Shown here one piece after another: positions 32,759 to 43,509 of a stretch of 64,000 bases of DNA. Each line of letters starts with the position of its first letter. The stretch's first letter is position 1. Made by a program: the position numbers and the translations under genes. The notes under the pieces are model-generated. The model had not been told where the DNA came from. It made no database searches and worked only from the letters and a program-made list of their open reading frames with translations. Source of the DNA: an uncultured Bacteroidales bacterium. GTDB taxonomy: Bacteria > Bacteroidota > Bacteroidia > Bacteroidales > Paludibacteraceae. The stretch lies in NCBI GenBank assembly GCA_946534715.1, contig CAMNCW010000041.1:62001-126000 (forward strand), written 5' to 3'.

Positions 32759-35700
32759 AAACGAGCAAGCACATAGAAGGCGCCATGAAGCATCACAATG
32801 TGGTGATTGCTTTGTTCATGCTGCTCATGGGCTTCGGTATCTGGTGTCTGCCGCGTCTGAACAAGGATGAGTTTCCGCAGTTCACGATCCGTCAGGGTGT
32901 AGTAGCGGCAGTTTATCCGGGAGCAACGGCTCAAGAGGTGGAAGAACAGGTGACGATGCCGCTTGAGGATTACATCAACTCGTTTGAAGAAGTGGATCGT
33001 TCCATGACTTTCAGTGTATCAGAAGATGGTATTTCGTACGTTTACGTCATGCTTCGCAACTCAGTGGAGGATACCGAAGGTACATGGACCAAAATGCGTG
33101 CAGGATTACCTTTGCTGCAAAAAACGGCTATGCCGTCCGGAGTTGTACAGACACTGATCATCGATGATTTCGGCTATACCTCCTCTTTGCTCATTGCTAT
33201 CGAGAGTGAGCAGCGAAGTCCTCGTGAGTTGGAACAATACGCCAAACAGGTATGTTCGCGCTTACGCACGATCAAAGAGATGGGTAAGTTGCGGATCATG
33301 GGGCAACAAAACGAAGAGATAGCTGTGACAATCGATCCCGAACGGCTGTCCATGTATGGTGTCAGTCCAACTATGTTGCAGGCTCAGTTAGCGTTGCAAG
33401 GTCTTAGGACAATCGGCGGAGAGGCAGATGGCGCGGCTTTACAGGTGGTTATTCCTTACCAAACGGAATATGAGATCCAGGAACAGATCGTGTGGGCGGA
33501 TCCGCTGACAGGAGCTACAATCCGCATGAAAGATATAGCCACCATCGAGCGCCGATACCAGAAAGCGGAGCGATACGTGGAGCACAACGGCGCGGCTTGT
33601 GTGGTTCTGAACATCGAGATGGAGCCGGGCAATAACATTGTGGAGTTTGGTGAAAAAGTAGATGAACAGATGGCAGAGGCAATGCGTCTTTTGCCGCCGG
33701 ATATTCATTTCCACCGAGTAACGGATCAGCCGAGAGTTGTTCAAAGTTCCGTAGTTTCTTTCCTGCACGACATTGTCATTTCTATTATTGTGGTAATAGC
33801 GGTTATGCTCTTCTTCTTCCCGCTTCGTACTGCTTTGGTAGCATCCACAGGTGTTCCTGTCTGCACGGCTATCTGTATCGGATTGATGTACCTTACAGGT
33901 ATTGAGTTGAATACAGTGACGTTAGCGGCATTGATCTTTGTGTTAGGAATGATTGTCGATGATTCGGTGATTGTGATAGACGGTTATACGAATCAGTTGG
34001 CGCGCAGACATTCCCGGTGGTATTCGGCGGTAGTGAGCACGAGTCTGCTGTTCGTTCCGATGTCGCTTGCCACTTGCGCCATCAGCGGAATGTTCTTCCC
34101 GATGACACGTATTATAGAAGGTCCTCTTGGTGAGTTCTTGCAACTCTTCCCATGGGCGGTACTCTATGCTTTGGGAGCCAGTATATTCTATTCCACTTGG
34201 GTGACCCCGTATCTCTCTTACCGCTTTATCAAGTTGCGCAACGAGAGTGAACTGAATCCTGTGGAGCGTGTACAGAACCGATTCTTCGGTTGGTTGCAGA
34301 AAACGTATGAGCGTATTTTAGGGGCTTGCTTTGCTCATACATGGATAGTATGGATCTTATTAGGCGGTTCTATATTCATCGGTTTATTCTTGATGACACG
34401 TCTCAATTTGCAGTTGTTGCCGAAAGCGGAACGTGAGTTTTTCGCTGTAGAGATCCATTTGCGCGACGGTGCGACCGTAGAGGAGAGTGCCGTAGTGGCA
34501 GATTCATTGGCCAATATTCTGCGTTCGGATCCGTTAGTGACCAGCGTAACTGCATTCATCGGTCAGTCTTCACCGCGTTTCCATGCGGCATATACGCCTC
34601 AGACACCGAGACCCAATTATGCGCAACTGATTGTCAATACACTTTCCGGCAAGGCGACAGAGCAAGTGATTGCGAAATACAGCGTGGCTTATGAGAACTA
34701 TTTCCCGAATGCCTATGCTCGTTTCAAGCAGTTGGATTATCAATCGGCTACCAACCCACTTGAGTTGCGCGTAATAGGCGATGATTATGAGCAGATGGAG
34801 ATATATGCTGACAGCCTGTATCAATTCATGGCTCAGATGCCGGAATTACAATGGGTACACAGCGAATATCATGGCATGTCTCCCTCGACGCGCATTGTGC
34901 TCAAGGCGGATGAGGCAACCCGTTTGGGTGTGACCGAGACGATGCTCTCGCTCTATCTGCGTCAAGCTACCAAAGGCGCAACTCTTACCACGCTTTATGA
35001 AGGCAGTTATAAACTGCCGGTAGTGCTCTATATGGCAGGAATGGATACCCTTTCCCCGCAGGCATTGGGTGAGATTATGATTCCAACGGCAGTTCCGGGC
35101 AAATGGGTTCCGCTTCGTCAGGTAGCAGATATCGAGCCGTACTGGCATCATACTTCGTTAGAGCACCGCAACTCGATGCGTGCTATCACCATCGGCGCGG
35201 ATTTGCGCGGCAACATCAGTCAGGTGAGTGCGGATAAGAAAGTGAAGAAATGGATGAGCGAACACCTTAATCAACTGCCCGACGGGGTAGAAATTCAAGA
35301 TGGTGGTCTGACCTTCCTCAACAAACTAATAGTTCCTCGGATTATGTGGTCCGTCGTAGCAGCATTGGCTGTGATGTTAGTATTGCTGATTTATCACTTC
35401 GGCAAACTTGGTTTGGCGTTGTTAGCTTTGTCCAGCGCGGTGTTGTGTCTTTTCGGCGCTATGTTAGGTCTGTGGATCTTCCAGCTGGACATTTCCATTA
35501 CCGCCGTTTTGGGTGTAGTCAGTTTGATCGGAATCATCGTGCGTAATGCGATTATGATGTATGAATACGCCGAGGATTGCAAGAAATACAAGCATTTTGA
35601 CACTCGTCAGGCGGCTTACTACGCCGGTTTGAGACGAATGAGGCCTGTATTCCTGACTTCCGCTACTACGGCGCTCGGCGTGTTGCCGATGATCCTTGCG

Positions 35701-35814
35701 CATACCAGCCTCTGGATGCCGATGGGAGTTGTGATTTGTTTTGGCACAATTTTTACTCTGCCGCTGACAGTAACTATTCTGCCTGTGGTATATTGGAAAG
35801 TATATGACAAGTAA
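32755..35814 (+). CDS. RND efflux permease (AcrB-like)
   Basis: 1019 aa; PGATAQEVEEQVTMPLE, multi-TM, LIGIIVRNAIMMYEYAED. Confidence 0.95.
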   Translation: MKTSKHIEGAMKHHNVVIALFMLLMGFGIWCLPRLNKDEFPQFTIRQGVVAAVYPGATAQEVEEQVTMPLEDYINSFEEVDRSMTFSVSEDGISYVYVMLRNSVEDTEGTWTKMRAGLPLLQKTAMPSGVVQTLIIDDFGYTSSLLIAIESEQRSPRELEQYAKQVCSRLRTIKEMGKLRIMGQQNEEIAVTIDPERLSMYGVSPTMLQAQLALQGLRTIGGEADGAALQVVIPYQTEYEIQEQIVWADPLTGATIRMKDIATIERRYQKAERYVEHNGAACVVLNIEMEPGNNIVEFGEKVDEQMAEAMRLLPPDIHFHRVTDQPRVVQSSVVSFLHDIVISIIVVIAVMLFFFPLRTALVASTGVPVCTAICIGLMYLTGIELNTVTLAALIFVLGMIVDDSVIVIDGYTNQLARRHSRWYSAVVSTSLLFVPMSLATCAISGMFFPMTRIIEGPLGEFLQLFPWAVLYALGASIFYSTWVTPYLSYRFIKLRNESELNPVERVQNRFFGWLQKTYERILGACFAHTWIVWILLGGSIFIGLFLMTRLNLQLLPKAEREFFAVEIHLRDGATVEESAVVADSLANILRSDPLVTSVTAFIGQSSPRFHAAYTPQTPRPNYAQLIVNTLSGKATEQVIAKYSVAYENYFPNAYARFKQLDYQSATNPLELRVIGDDYEQMEIYADSLYQFMAQMPELQWVHSEYHGMSPSTRIVLKADEATRLGVTETMLSLYLRQATKGATLTTLYEGSYKLPVVLYMAGMDTLSPQALGEIMIPTAVPGKWVPLRQVADIEPYWHHTSLEHRNSMRAITIGADLRGNISQVSADKKVKKWMSEHLNQLPDGVEIQDGGLTFLNKLIVPRIMWSVVAALAVMLVLLIYHFGKLGLALLALSSAVLCLFGAMLGLWIFQLDISITAVLGVVSLIGIIVRNAIMMYEYAEDCKKYKHFDTRQAAYYAGLRRMRPVFLTSATTALGVLPMILAHTSLWMPMGVVICFGTIFTLPLTVTILPVVYWKVYDK

Positions 35815-37168
35815 ACGGAACATAGTGCTCTTGGGCAGCTGTTTGATAGCTGTGGGCTGCTTCGCGCAAGCGTTGACGTTAGATTCCTGTCTATCGATGG
35901 CAAGAAGGAACAATCCTGATTTGCGCAAGTCAGAATTGTCAGTCAAGCGCGCAGAAGAAGTCCGGATGCAAGCCATGACCAAGTATTTCCCGCAGGTTAG
36001 GGGCATGGCATTCGGCTATCACGCTTTGAACCCGTTAGTTGATATAGGAGTTGATGATATAGGCAATGCCACGGTGCGCGATCTGCTCAATGTGTTATAC
36101 GGTAATTTCGGCGCCGCTTTGGGAATGCCGAATACCTTCAGTCTTTTGCAACATGGTTACGGCGCGAGTGTTGTAGCTATCCAGCCGCTGTTTGTGGGCG
36201 GCAAGATCGTAGCCGGCAATCAACTTGCTAAATTGGGTGTAGAAGCCGCCAAACTGCAAGCGCAGATGAGTGAGCGCAACAAGTTAGAGGAAGTAGAGGA
36301 AAGTTACTGGTTAGTATATGGATTGCAGCAGAAACGCAAGATCATAGATGATGCAAACGCGTTGTTGGATACCACTTATCAAATGGTTCATAGCGCCGTA
36401 GAAGCCGGTTTGGCTTTGCAGTATGACCTTTCGCAAGTAGAAATCAAGCGTGACGAAGTGGCTCGCCAGCAATTACAATTACAGAGCGGCACCCGTTTGG
36501 CGAAGCGTGCGCTGGCGTTAGCTATCGGTTTGGAGAGCATCGATTCGCTTGAGATCGCCGAGCAAGAAGGGAATGAAGAACTGATCACCGAGTTACTGCC
36601 GAATGATTCCGCAGCGGCTACGCCGGAGCAGCAGTTACTTTCGCTCCAAGTGCGTGCGGCGGAACTGGAGAAACGGATGGTTTTGGCGGACGCGTTGCCG
36701 CAGATAGCACTTGGTGCCAACTATGGCTATTCTCGTTTTCAAACCAATTTCCTGCGTGACGGAATCCATAATAAGAACGGCAACGGCGCATTGTTTGTTA
36801 CGCTGAATGTGCCGATAACCGGTTGGTGGGAGACGACGCACAAGATGCGCGAGAAACAATACGCTATCGAGCAGGCTAAGATAGATGAAGAGAATTTGGG
36901 TACACAGTTGCAGTTGCGTACGCAGCAGGCTTATGACCAGATGAACGATGCATTAGCGATGGTTCAGTTGCGCCAACGGGCATGTGAACATGCACGTGAG
37001 GCTCACAGCCACATGCAAGCCAATTACGAAGCGGGTAGAGCCACTATCGCGGAATGGCTTCAAGCGCAGATGGCGCTTACGCAAGCGGAATCCGACCTTA
37101 CCGATGCTGAGATAGCTTACCGGGTACATGTGCGCAGATACAAAGATCTGACCCACTCGGAGCGTTAG
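35804..37168 (+). CDS. TolC-family outer-membrane efflux protein
   Basis: LTLDSCLSMARRNNPDLRKSELSVKRAEE...VEESYWLVYGLQQKRKI. Confidence 0.9.
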   Translation: MTSKRNIVLLGSCLIAVGCFAQALTLDSCLSMARRNNPDLRKSELSVKRAEEVRMQAMTKYFPQVRGMAFGYHALNPLVDIGVDDIGNATVRDLLNVLYGNFGAALGMPNTFSLLQHGYGASVVAIQPLFVGGKIVAGNQLAKLGVEAAKLQAQMSERNKLEEVEESYWLVYGLQQKRKIIDDANALLDTTYQMVHSAVEAGLALQYDLSQVEIKRDEVARQQLQLQSGTRLAKRALALAIGLESIDSLEIAEQEGNEELITELLPNDSAAATPEQQLLSLQVRAAELEKRMVLADALPQIALGANYGYSRFQTNFLRDGIHNKNGNGALFVTLNVPITGWWETTHKMREKQYAIEQAKIDEENLGTQLQLRTQQAYDQMNDALAMVQLRQRACEHAREAHSHMQANYEAGRATIAEWLQAQMALTQAESDLTDAEIAYRVHVRRYKDLTHSER

Positions 37169-37292
37169 TTCTCGGGCTTACGGCTCCTATATAAGGTAGA
37201 TAAAAGGCAGGGAAACAACCAACGAACCTCCAACTAATATCCAACTATCACCAACGGTTGTTTCGGAGATGAGTCGTATTGGGCTATTGGTG

Positions 37293-37351
37293 GCGGGATA
37301 ACATCCCGCATAATGGACATAAAACCGGCATAGGATGCCGGGCTAATGGAC
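37293..37351. repeat. two tandem hairpins each followed by TAATGGAC
   Basis: gcgggat-aac-atcccgc-a-taatggac and ccggcat-agg-atgccgg-gc-taatggac read directly. Confidence 0.7.
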
Positions 37352-37450
37352 GAAGGAAAATTTGCACTGGCGAAAGTGGCGATATTGGCGATATCGCCAA
37401 AAACGACAAAATCGCCATGCAAAAAAATTGACAGAGCAAATTTTTATATA

Positions 37451-38065
37451 TTACAAGGGGAGATAGATGACTTGTTTTGTTTCAAACCATTCTCCTTTAA
37501 ACCATTGGCTGCACGGAGTGATCTCCGCCTCTTTGAAGGGGCGGAGTTCTTCTTTCAAGTCACCGCCTTTGAGTACTACCAATCCGTTTGGAACTGCGTT
37601 TCGCTGTTTGTTAGAGATGTTCTTGCGAACCAACTTCACGAGTTCGGGCATGGGCATAACCGCCCGACTGACGACAAAGTCAAACTTCTGCTTCTCTTCT
37701 TCAGCACGTTCCTGTTTGCAGACTACGTTCGTGAGACCCAAAGCTTGCGCCACTTCTGAGGCTACTTTGATTTTCTTTCCGATAGAATCAATGAGCAGGA
37801 ATTGGCATTCGGGAAACATAATCGCCAAGGGAATACCCGGGAATCCGCCTCCCGTTCCGACATCCATGACGGTTGATCCGGGTTGAAAAGGCAGCAGTTT
37901 GGCAATCGCGAGAGAGTGGAGTACATGGTGTTCGTATAAGTTATCAATATCCTTACGCGAGATCACATTGATTTTGCTATTCCAATCGCGATAAAGCGCG
38001 TCAAGCTGAGCAAACTGCTCAGCCTGACGATCGGTTAATTGAAAATAATCGGTGATTGATTTCAT
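37451..38065 (-). CDS. rsmG: 16S rRNA (guanine527-N7)-methyltransferase
   Basis: MKSITDYFQLTDRQAEQFAQLDALYRDWNSKINVISRKDIDNLYEHHVLHSLAIAK, VMDVGTGGGFPGIPLAI. Confidence 0.95.
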   Translation of the reverse strand: MKSITDYFQLTDRQAEQFAQLDALYRDWNSKINVISRKDIDNLYEHHVLHSLAIAKLLPFQPGSTVMDVGTGGGFPGIPLAIMFPECQFLLIDSIGKKIKVASEVAQALGLTNVVCKQERAEEEKQKFDFVVSRAVMPMPELVKLVRKNISNKQRNAVPNGLVVLKGGDLKEELRPFKEAEITPCSQWFKGEWFETKQVIYLPL

Positions 38066-38099
38066 GTTTATTGCTTCGCGTTTATTGTGCTTTGCACGT

Positions 38100-38819
38100 T
38101 TATTCCGCCATGTTGGTGAATACGTTCTGTACGTCTTCGTCCTCTTCGATTTTGTCGATGAGTTTCTGAACGGACTCACGTTGCTCATCGGTGAGCTCTT
38201 TGGTGTCGTTCGGAATACGAACGAACTCGATGGATTGGATTTCGAATCCTTGCTCCTCGAGATATTTCTGCATGTTGATAGCCTCGTTGAAATCGGAGTA
38301 AATGACGATTGTGTTCTCCTCCTCGTCCACACCGAGTTCCTCCACACCGAAGTCAATCAACTCCAACTCAAGTTCATCCAGATCGATGCCGTCCTTCATC
38401 GTAACGGTGAAGCAAGCCTTGCGGTCAAAGAGGAACTGGAGGCTACCCTGTGTACCGAGAGTACCGCCGAATTTGGTGAAATACGAACGGATGTTAGCGA
38501 CGGTACGCATGTGGTTGTCGGTAGCCGTTTCGACGAAGATAGCGATACCGTGTGGTCCGTATCCTTCGTAGTTGATCTCTTTGTAGCCTTCAGAGGATTT
38601 ATCGGTAGCTTTCTTAATAGCGCGGTCGATATTGTCCTTCGGCATGTTCTCGCGTTTACACTGTTGGATCAATGCACGCAGACGAGGGTTCGAATCAGGA
38701 TCCGGTCCACCCTCACGGGCAGCAATAGTGATTTCTTTACCGAGTTTAGTAAATGTGCGGGACATGTGTCCCCAACGTTTCAATTTAGTTGCTTTGCGAT
38801 ATTCAAATGCGCGTCCCAT
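38100..38819 (-). CDS. yebC: YebC/PmpR family regulator/translation factor
   Basis: MGRAFEYRKATKLKRWGHMSRTFTKLGKEITIAAREGGPDPDSN. Confidence 0.96.
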   Translation of the reverse strand: MGRAFEYRKATKLKRWGHMSRTFTKLGKEITIAAREGGPDPDSNPRLRALIQQCKRENMPKDNIDRAIKKATDKSSEGYKEINYEGYGPHGIAIFVETATDNHMRTVANIRSYFTKFGGTLGTQGSLQFLFDRKACFTVTMKDGIDLDELELELIDFGVEELGVDEEENTIVIYSDFNEAINMQKYLEEQGFEIQSIEFVRIPNDTKELTDEQRESVQKLIDKIEEDEDVQNVFTNMAE

Positions 38820-38889
38820 ATTAAATGTAAATTTTAATGTTATTAAATATAATAGTTAGATGGCGGCCGTTCAAAGCCGCCATCCAGAT

Positions 38890-41517
38890 TTATTGAGCGA
38901 CAGCTGTGCTATCCGTATGAGCGGGTGCCGGATCAGCGTGATCCAGAACGGTCTCATAACTGATTTGCTCGAAGCTGATCTTGAACTCCACGCGGCGGTT
39001 CTTAGCCCGACCAGCCTTGGTTTTGTTATCCGCAACAGGCATCTCATCTCCGTATCCCTTAGCCGAGAGACGCTCCGCCGGAACACCCTTACCGATGAGG
39101 TATTCCATAACGGCATTTGCACGTTTCTGCGAGAGTTCTTTGTTCTTTTCCGGCTTACCGGTGTTATCGGTGTGGCCTTGTACCTCCACGATGTAATTGC
39201 TGTTATCAATGAAGATCGTTGAAATAAGGTCAAGCAGCGGGTAAGATTTCGATTTGATAGAAGCCTTACCGGTTTCAAACTCGATACCTTGCATCGCCTT
39301 ATTGAGGAGTTGGCGCACTTCGCGTTTCACCTCCGGGCATCCTTTGTTCTCGGGCACACCGATGACGAACGGACACTCATCTTTGTAATCCGGCACACCG
39401 TCACCATCGCTATCGAGGATACATCCTTTCGGGTCCACCTTTCCGTTCACCTCTTTCGGTGTGTTGGGGCACTCGTCCATGAAATCAGGAACACCATCTT
39501 CATCGCTATCCACCGGACAGCCCTTCTCGTCCACTAAACCACGAGCTGCTTCCGGTGTGTTGGGACACTGGTCCAGATAATCGGGCACACCGTCTGAATC
39601 GCTATCAATCGGACATCCCTTAGCGTCCACTTTACCCCAAGCTTCTTGCGGCGTATCTGGGCACTCGTCTTTATAATCAGGCACACCGTCACCATCGCTA
39701 TCGAGGGGACAACCGATGCTGTCCACTTTACCAGCCGCCTCTTTCGGTGTGTTCGGGCATTGATCCTTATAATCCTCAACACCATCTCCATCGGTATCCA
39801 ACATGCAGCCCGTCGAATCCACGAATCGTCGAGCTTCCGCCGGCGTACCTAAACAATGATCGAGGTAATCGGGCACACCATCATGGTCCTCATCCAACGG
39901 ACAACCGACCGAGTCCACCTGTACACCACGCGGTGTATTGGGGCAGAGGTCAATCTTATCCCAAACGCCATCATGGTCTTTATCCCGACGGTTTGTGCCC
40001 CAACAGATGGAGAATCCGAGAGCAACATTGACCATTTTTGCTTTGTCAGGAATGACGTAAGTTTGTGTATTGGGCAGCGCAGCATAGCTGGTCGGGATAT
40101 AATCCAAAGCCAGGGTGAGGTTAATACCATCATATGGCATGAAACCGATACCGGCTCCGATGTTGCTGTATTTACCATTATTGAGGAGCGAGTATGATGC
40201 CGCAATGTTGAACCAGTTAACAGGACGGAAAGCAAAACCGAAGGTGACTTCCTCATAGAGGCGTGCGTTATACAAACGCGTAGCCGAAACAACACCTAAA
40301 CCGATGCGGTTGTCCCAGAAATTAGCATCCAAGCCGACATTCAAACGCGTAGAGATCATGCGAGCCATTCCCACGTTATTCGTCGGAGTGCTGAAAGTAA
40401 TACCACTCAGGATGTTTTGGAGATTCTGCATAGCCTGGTCAGAAACCTTGCTGATATCAAAATTACCCTGTTCATCGCGGTATTGCGGATCACCGTAATC
40501 GATGTTTCCGACACCATTGAATGTGGAGTTCATGTTACAATCATAGTGGGTCCCTTTGGTCCAATAGATGAAACCTAAGTCCGTAACGGCGGCACTAATT
40601 TGCAATTGGTCAATAGGTTTGAACGTAAAACCGAGATCCAAAGCAGCTCCGTATCCTGAAGGAATACTAAGAGATGTCAAGTTCGCTGTATTCAGTAATT
40701 GGTTTGTATCAAACGTACCATCGGAGAACCCGTCGATCACTTGTTGCGCGTTTTTTCCCGCCATGTAGGAGTTGAGATAAGCCGTATTGATCGGGCCGGC
40801 GAAATCCAAATCCAATTGTCCGTTCAGGTTAATCTCATTCGTGCTACCATTGATGGTCAAATGTTTGCTATTGAACTTTCCGTAGATATGTCCCATCAGG
40901 AATTTCAACTTACCACCGACCGTCCATTGATCGTTGATTTTATGGCTATAACCACCACTTACCTCAGTGTACATAGTACCTCCAAGTCCGAGTCCTATGA
41001 GGTTAAACGGAGTAGAACCTGTTCCGGTGAAATCAATGCCTCCCATAGGGTATGCAATGAGATCTCTCGGGAGCGTGTTACCCAACTCAATGCGTTCGTT
41101 GATACCGATGGTGAGGTATCCATTGTCTTTGATACGTGTACCTAAGTTCAACAAACCCAAGGTGATGTCTCCATTGATAGCCGTAACGGATCTGATTTGC
41201 TTGAGGAAATTAGCCTGCTGCGCTTTCGCATTGGGGTGAAGGATAGTGATCGTTTTGCCGTACGTAGGACTATTAGGATCTCTGTCCACCAAGAATATAT
41301 CGCTCATTGTCAGCGAGTTATTGCCCAAACTGATGGAACTCCAACCCAGCGGAGTGAAGTTGAGGTATCCCTGACTAACCGGTTGGAACGCCGGGTTGAT
41401 AGTGTGGCGCATCGGTGTGTTCTCCAAGAAATACATGGTAGTCACTTGCTGTGCGCTTGCAGTAAGGGTGATGGCTGCCATCAGGGCTGCCACGATGTAT
41501 TTATTCACATTTTTCAT
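38890..41517 (-). CDS. outer-membrane protein: DUF5723-like N-terminal barrel, TSP3 repeats, C-terminal OmpA domain
   Basis: 875 aa; seven DxDxDGVxDxxDxCPxTP repeats; VEVQGHTDNTGKPEKNKELSQKRANAVMEYLIGKG. Confidence 0.9.
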   Translation of the reverse strand: MKNVNKYIVAALMAAITLTASAQQVTTMYFLENTPMRHTINPAFQPVSQGYLNFTPLGWSSISLGNNSLTMSDIFLVDRDPNSPTYGKTITILHPNAKAQQANFLKQIRSVTAINGDITLGLLNLGTRIKDNGYLTIGINERIELGNTLPRDLIAYPMGGIDFTGTGSTPFNLIGLGLGGTMYTEVSGGYSHKINDQWTVGGKLKFLMGHIYGKFNSKHLTINGSTNEINLNGQLDLDFAGPINTAYLNSYMAGKNAQQVIDGFSDGTFDTNQLLNTANLTSLSIPSGYGAALDLGFTFKPIDQLQISAAVTDLGFIYWTKGTHYDCNMNSTFNGVGNIDYGDPQYRDEQGNFDISKVSDQAMQNLQNILSGITFSTPTNNVGMARMISTRLNVGLDANFWDNRIGLGVVSATRLYNARLYEEVTFGFAFRPVNWFNIAASYSLLNNGKYSNIGAGIGFMPYDGINLTLALDYIPTSYAALPNTQTYVIPDKAKMVNVALGFSICWGTNRRDKDHDGVWDKIDLCPNTPRGVQVDSVGCPLDEDHDGVPDYLDHCLGTPAEARRFVDSTGCMLDTDGDGVEDYKDQCPNTPKEAAGKVDSIGCPLDSDGDGVPDYKDECPDTPQEAWGKVDAKGCPIDSDSDGVPDYLDQCPNTPEAARGLVDEKGCPVDSDEDGVPDFMDECPNTPKEVNGKVDPKGCILDSDGDGVPDYKDECPFVIGVPENKGCPEVKREVRQLLNKAMQGIEFETGKASIKSKSYPLLDLISTIFIDNSNYIVEVQGHTDNTGKPEKNKELSQKRANAVMEYLIGKGVPAERLSAKGYGDEMPVADNKTKAGRAKNRRVEFKISFEQISYETVLDHADPAPAHTDSTAVAQ
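39335..39985. repeat. TSP3-encoding tandem repeats (about 96-bp unit, seven copies)
   Basis: Repeated DSDGDGVPDYKDECPDTPQEAWGKVDAKGCP units in the OmpA-family protein. Confidence 0.85.
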
Positions 41518-41533
41518 TGTTCAGCCCTCCTCA

Positions 41534-43399
41534 TTATTTTGTATTACCGTTATTATTACCTTTCGGGTTGATATAGGCATTCAAGTCCGCAGTAATACCC
41601 ATCCGGATGTAGAGGCTATTGCTACCCTTGATGACCGTAGATTGACCTTCCGGAGCTTTCGCAATAATGGTATAAACGATTGATTTAACCTCCGGGAAGA
41701 TATTCATGCGTGCCTGGTTGAGCATGCAAGTAATAGGTTCTCTTTGCTGCTCTTCATAAAATTCCGTAGGAATGCAGATAGTGTCTTTGGGGAAGATAGT
41801 GAACGGTTTCGAGTTATCCTCCGGATCCATGATGACCGAATTGTCCGCTCTGAGACACTTAAACGACACATACAAATCCAAAGGAATACTATCAATCACG
41901 TTCATAACGAGCGTAGCTTCGTTTACTTTTGCCGAATCAATAGCCGGTACACCGCTCAAGAGCGAATCCACTTGCAGTTGCGAGATAGCTACACCTGCCA
42001 TCGTATCGGTAAAGTTAAACTCGAGTCCCGGTTTGAATTTGAACGGAAAAGTAGCCGTTGCTTTCATATCGAAATACATGTCGTTTACGAGACGGACTTG
42101 CGGCGTTGCTTTCTTGTCAAATTGGAATTTCACATTGAAAGCCAATTTTTCCGGCATCTTAGCGAACAACAGGTCAATCTGACCACTATCAACGTGATTG
42201 TTGAAATGCAGCGGAATAATGGTAGAATCATTGAAGCTGCTGGTAGCCGGATTCATTCCTTTGAATGACCAATTGAAGAAGGGCAGCCCGCTGAACATAG
42301 CATAACGCGGCTCGATAGAACCCTTATCCAAAGCAGCGAGCGATCCGTTCAAGTTAATATCGCCGGCAGCGTTGGTTTTGATAGTAGCGTCCACTCTGGG
42401 TTCGGCAATCGGGAAACTGGAGTTCTTCAAGAACGGAATGCTATCCAATTGTTTGGAAATGTTGATTGTATCCGAAGCTTCCTGTCCTTGCGTCTGTTTG
42501 AACCAACCCCAAATAGCAGCAACCTCCAGTTTGTTTTTCTGAAAATCACATACGATACCGGAATTCTTGTAAATAGTATATATACTTCCAGGAGTAATTT
42601 CATACACAATTTCTACAGGGAATGTAACCTTATTATACACATTATCATCTCCCGGAGCCGCATTCGGGTCTTTCATGAGGTTCAACTGAACAGCTCCCAA
42701 ATCCATGGTCAAATTCAATGTTTCGGAGTTTGGAACAGGATCGCCTTTCTTGAAGAGAATGACCTCGCTGGAAGGATCATTACGACGGACGATGTATTTG
42801 CCCAAATCCAGTTTAATCGTATCAACCCAATTCCAATCCAATCCCTCAAAGTTATCTTTGGTGATTGTGATATTGAAACTTGCCGCCGGAAGGTATGCAC
42901 TATCCACACGGTTTTGCGCACCCTCAGTATTGATACCTGTTAATTCCAGAGGCATGTCGAATCTGAATCTATCCTTAAATTCGCAACCATAAGGCAGAAC
43001 AATCTGGTTAATGCCAGAAGCCTCTAATAATCTTAAAATGGAATCATTTGTGTGTGTGTAAGGATTGTAGAATGTTTTTCCCTCTAATTGATTGTAGAGG
43101 TTAACTTTGAAATTTGCATTCTGCAATTTGCCCTCCAGGTCGAAAGGCTCGAACTTACTGGCGCGATTGAATGTCATTCTCCATGTATATGTACCATCGG
43201 GACCGATTTCTAAATTCATGGAGTCATTCGATTTGATAAAATCACTCACTTTGGCATGAATAGTACCAAGTGGTAGCGCCATTTTAATTTGTGCCTCCAT
43301 TGTTGGGTCGAGATTGCCAAGCTGAATATCCGAATGGCAACTCATCAACAGGCACCCTGCAAAAATCGCAATTACAGCGCGTAGTTGTTTGTAAATCAT
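41534..43399 (-). CDS. uncharacterised lipoprotein (621 aa) paired with OmpA/TSP3 gene
   Basis: MIYKQLRAVIAIFAGCLLMSCHSDIQLG lipobox; single long ORF with own promoter. Confidence 0.75.
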   Translation of the reverse strand: MIYKQLRAVIAIFAGCLLMSCHSDIQLGNLDPTMEAQIKMALPLGTIHAKVSDFIKSNDSMNLEIGPDGTYTWRMTFNRASKFEPFDLEGKLQNANFKVNLYNQLEGKTFYNPYTHTNDSILRLLEASGINQIVLPYGCEFKDRFRFDMPLELTGINTEGAQNRVDSAYLPAASFNITITKDNFEGLDWNWVDTIKLDLGKYIVRRNDPSSEVILFKKGDPVPNSETLNLTMDLGAVQLNLMKDPNAAPGDDNVYNKVTFPVEIVYEITPGSIYTIYKNSGIVCDFQKNKLEVAAIWGWFKQTQGQEASDTINISKQLDSIPFLKNSSFPIAEPRVDATIKTNAAGDINLNGSLAALDKGSIEPRYAMFSGLPFFNWSFKGMNPATSSFNDSTIIPLHFNNHVDSGQIDLLFAKMPEKLAFNVKFQFDKKATPQVRLVNDMYFDMKATATFPFKFKPGLEFNFTDTMAGVAISQLQVDSLLSGVPAIDSAKVNEATLVMNVIDSIPLDLYVSFKCLRADNSVIMDPEDNSKPFTIFPKDTICIPTEFYEEQQREPITCMLNQARMNIFPEVKSIVYTIIAKAPEGQSTVIKGSNSLYIRMGITADLNAYINPKGNNNGNTK

Positions 43400-43509
43400 A
43401 GTTTTATAAATTTAAATTGTTTGTAATTAGTATATTTTGCATGATTTTGCGTGCAAAGATACAAAAAATTTTGCATATATGCAAATAAAATTCATATTTT
43501 CCACGCTTT

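Noticed and set aside
37234-37422. 62-aa minus-strand ORF between tolC-like gene and rsmG
   Set aside because: Covers the hairpin/palindrome repeats; more likely non-coding structure
38052-38837. 261-aa plus-strand ORF antisense to yebC
   Set aside because: Antisense to a well-supported CDS with no domain signature
39335-39985. Regular 96-bp repeats considered as a possible CRISPR array
   Set aside because: Repeats are coding TSP3 units without identical repeats or unique spacers
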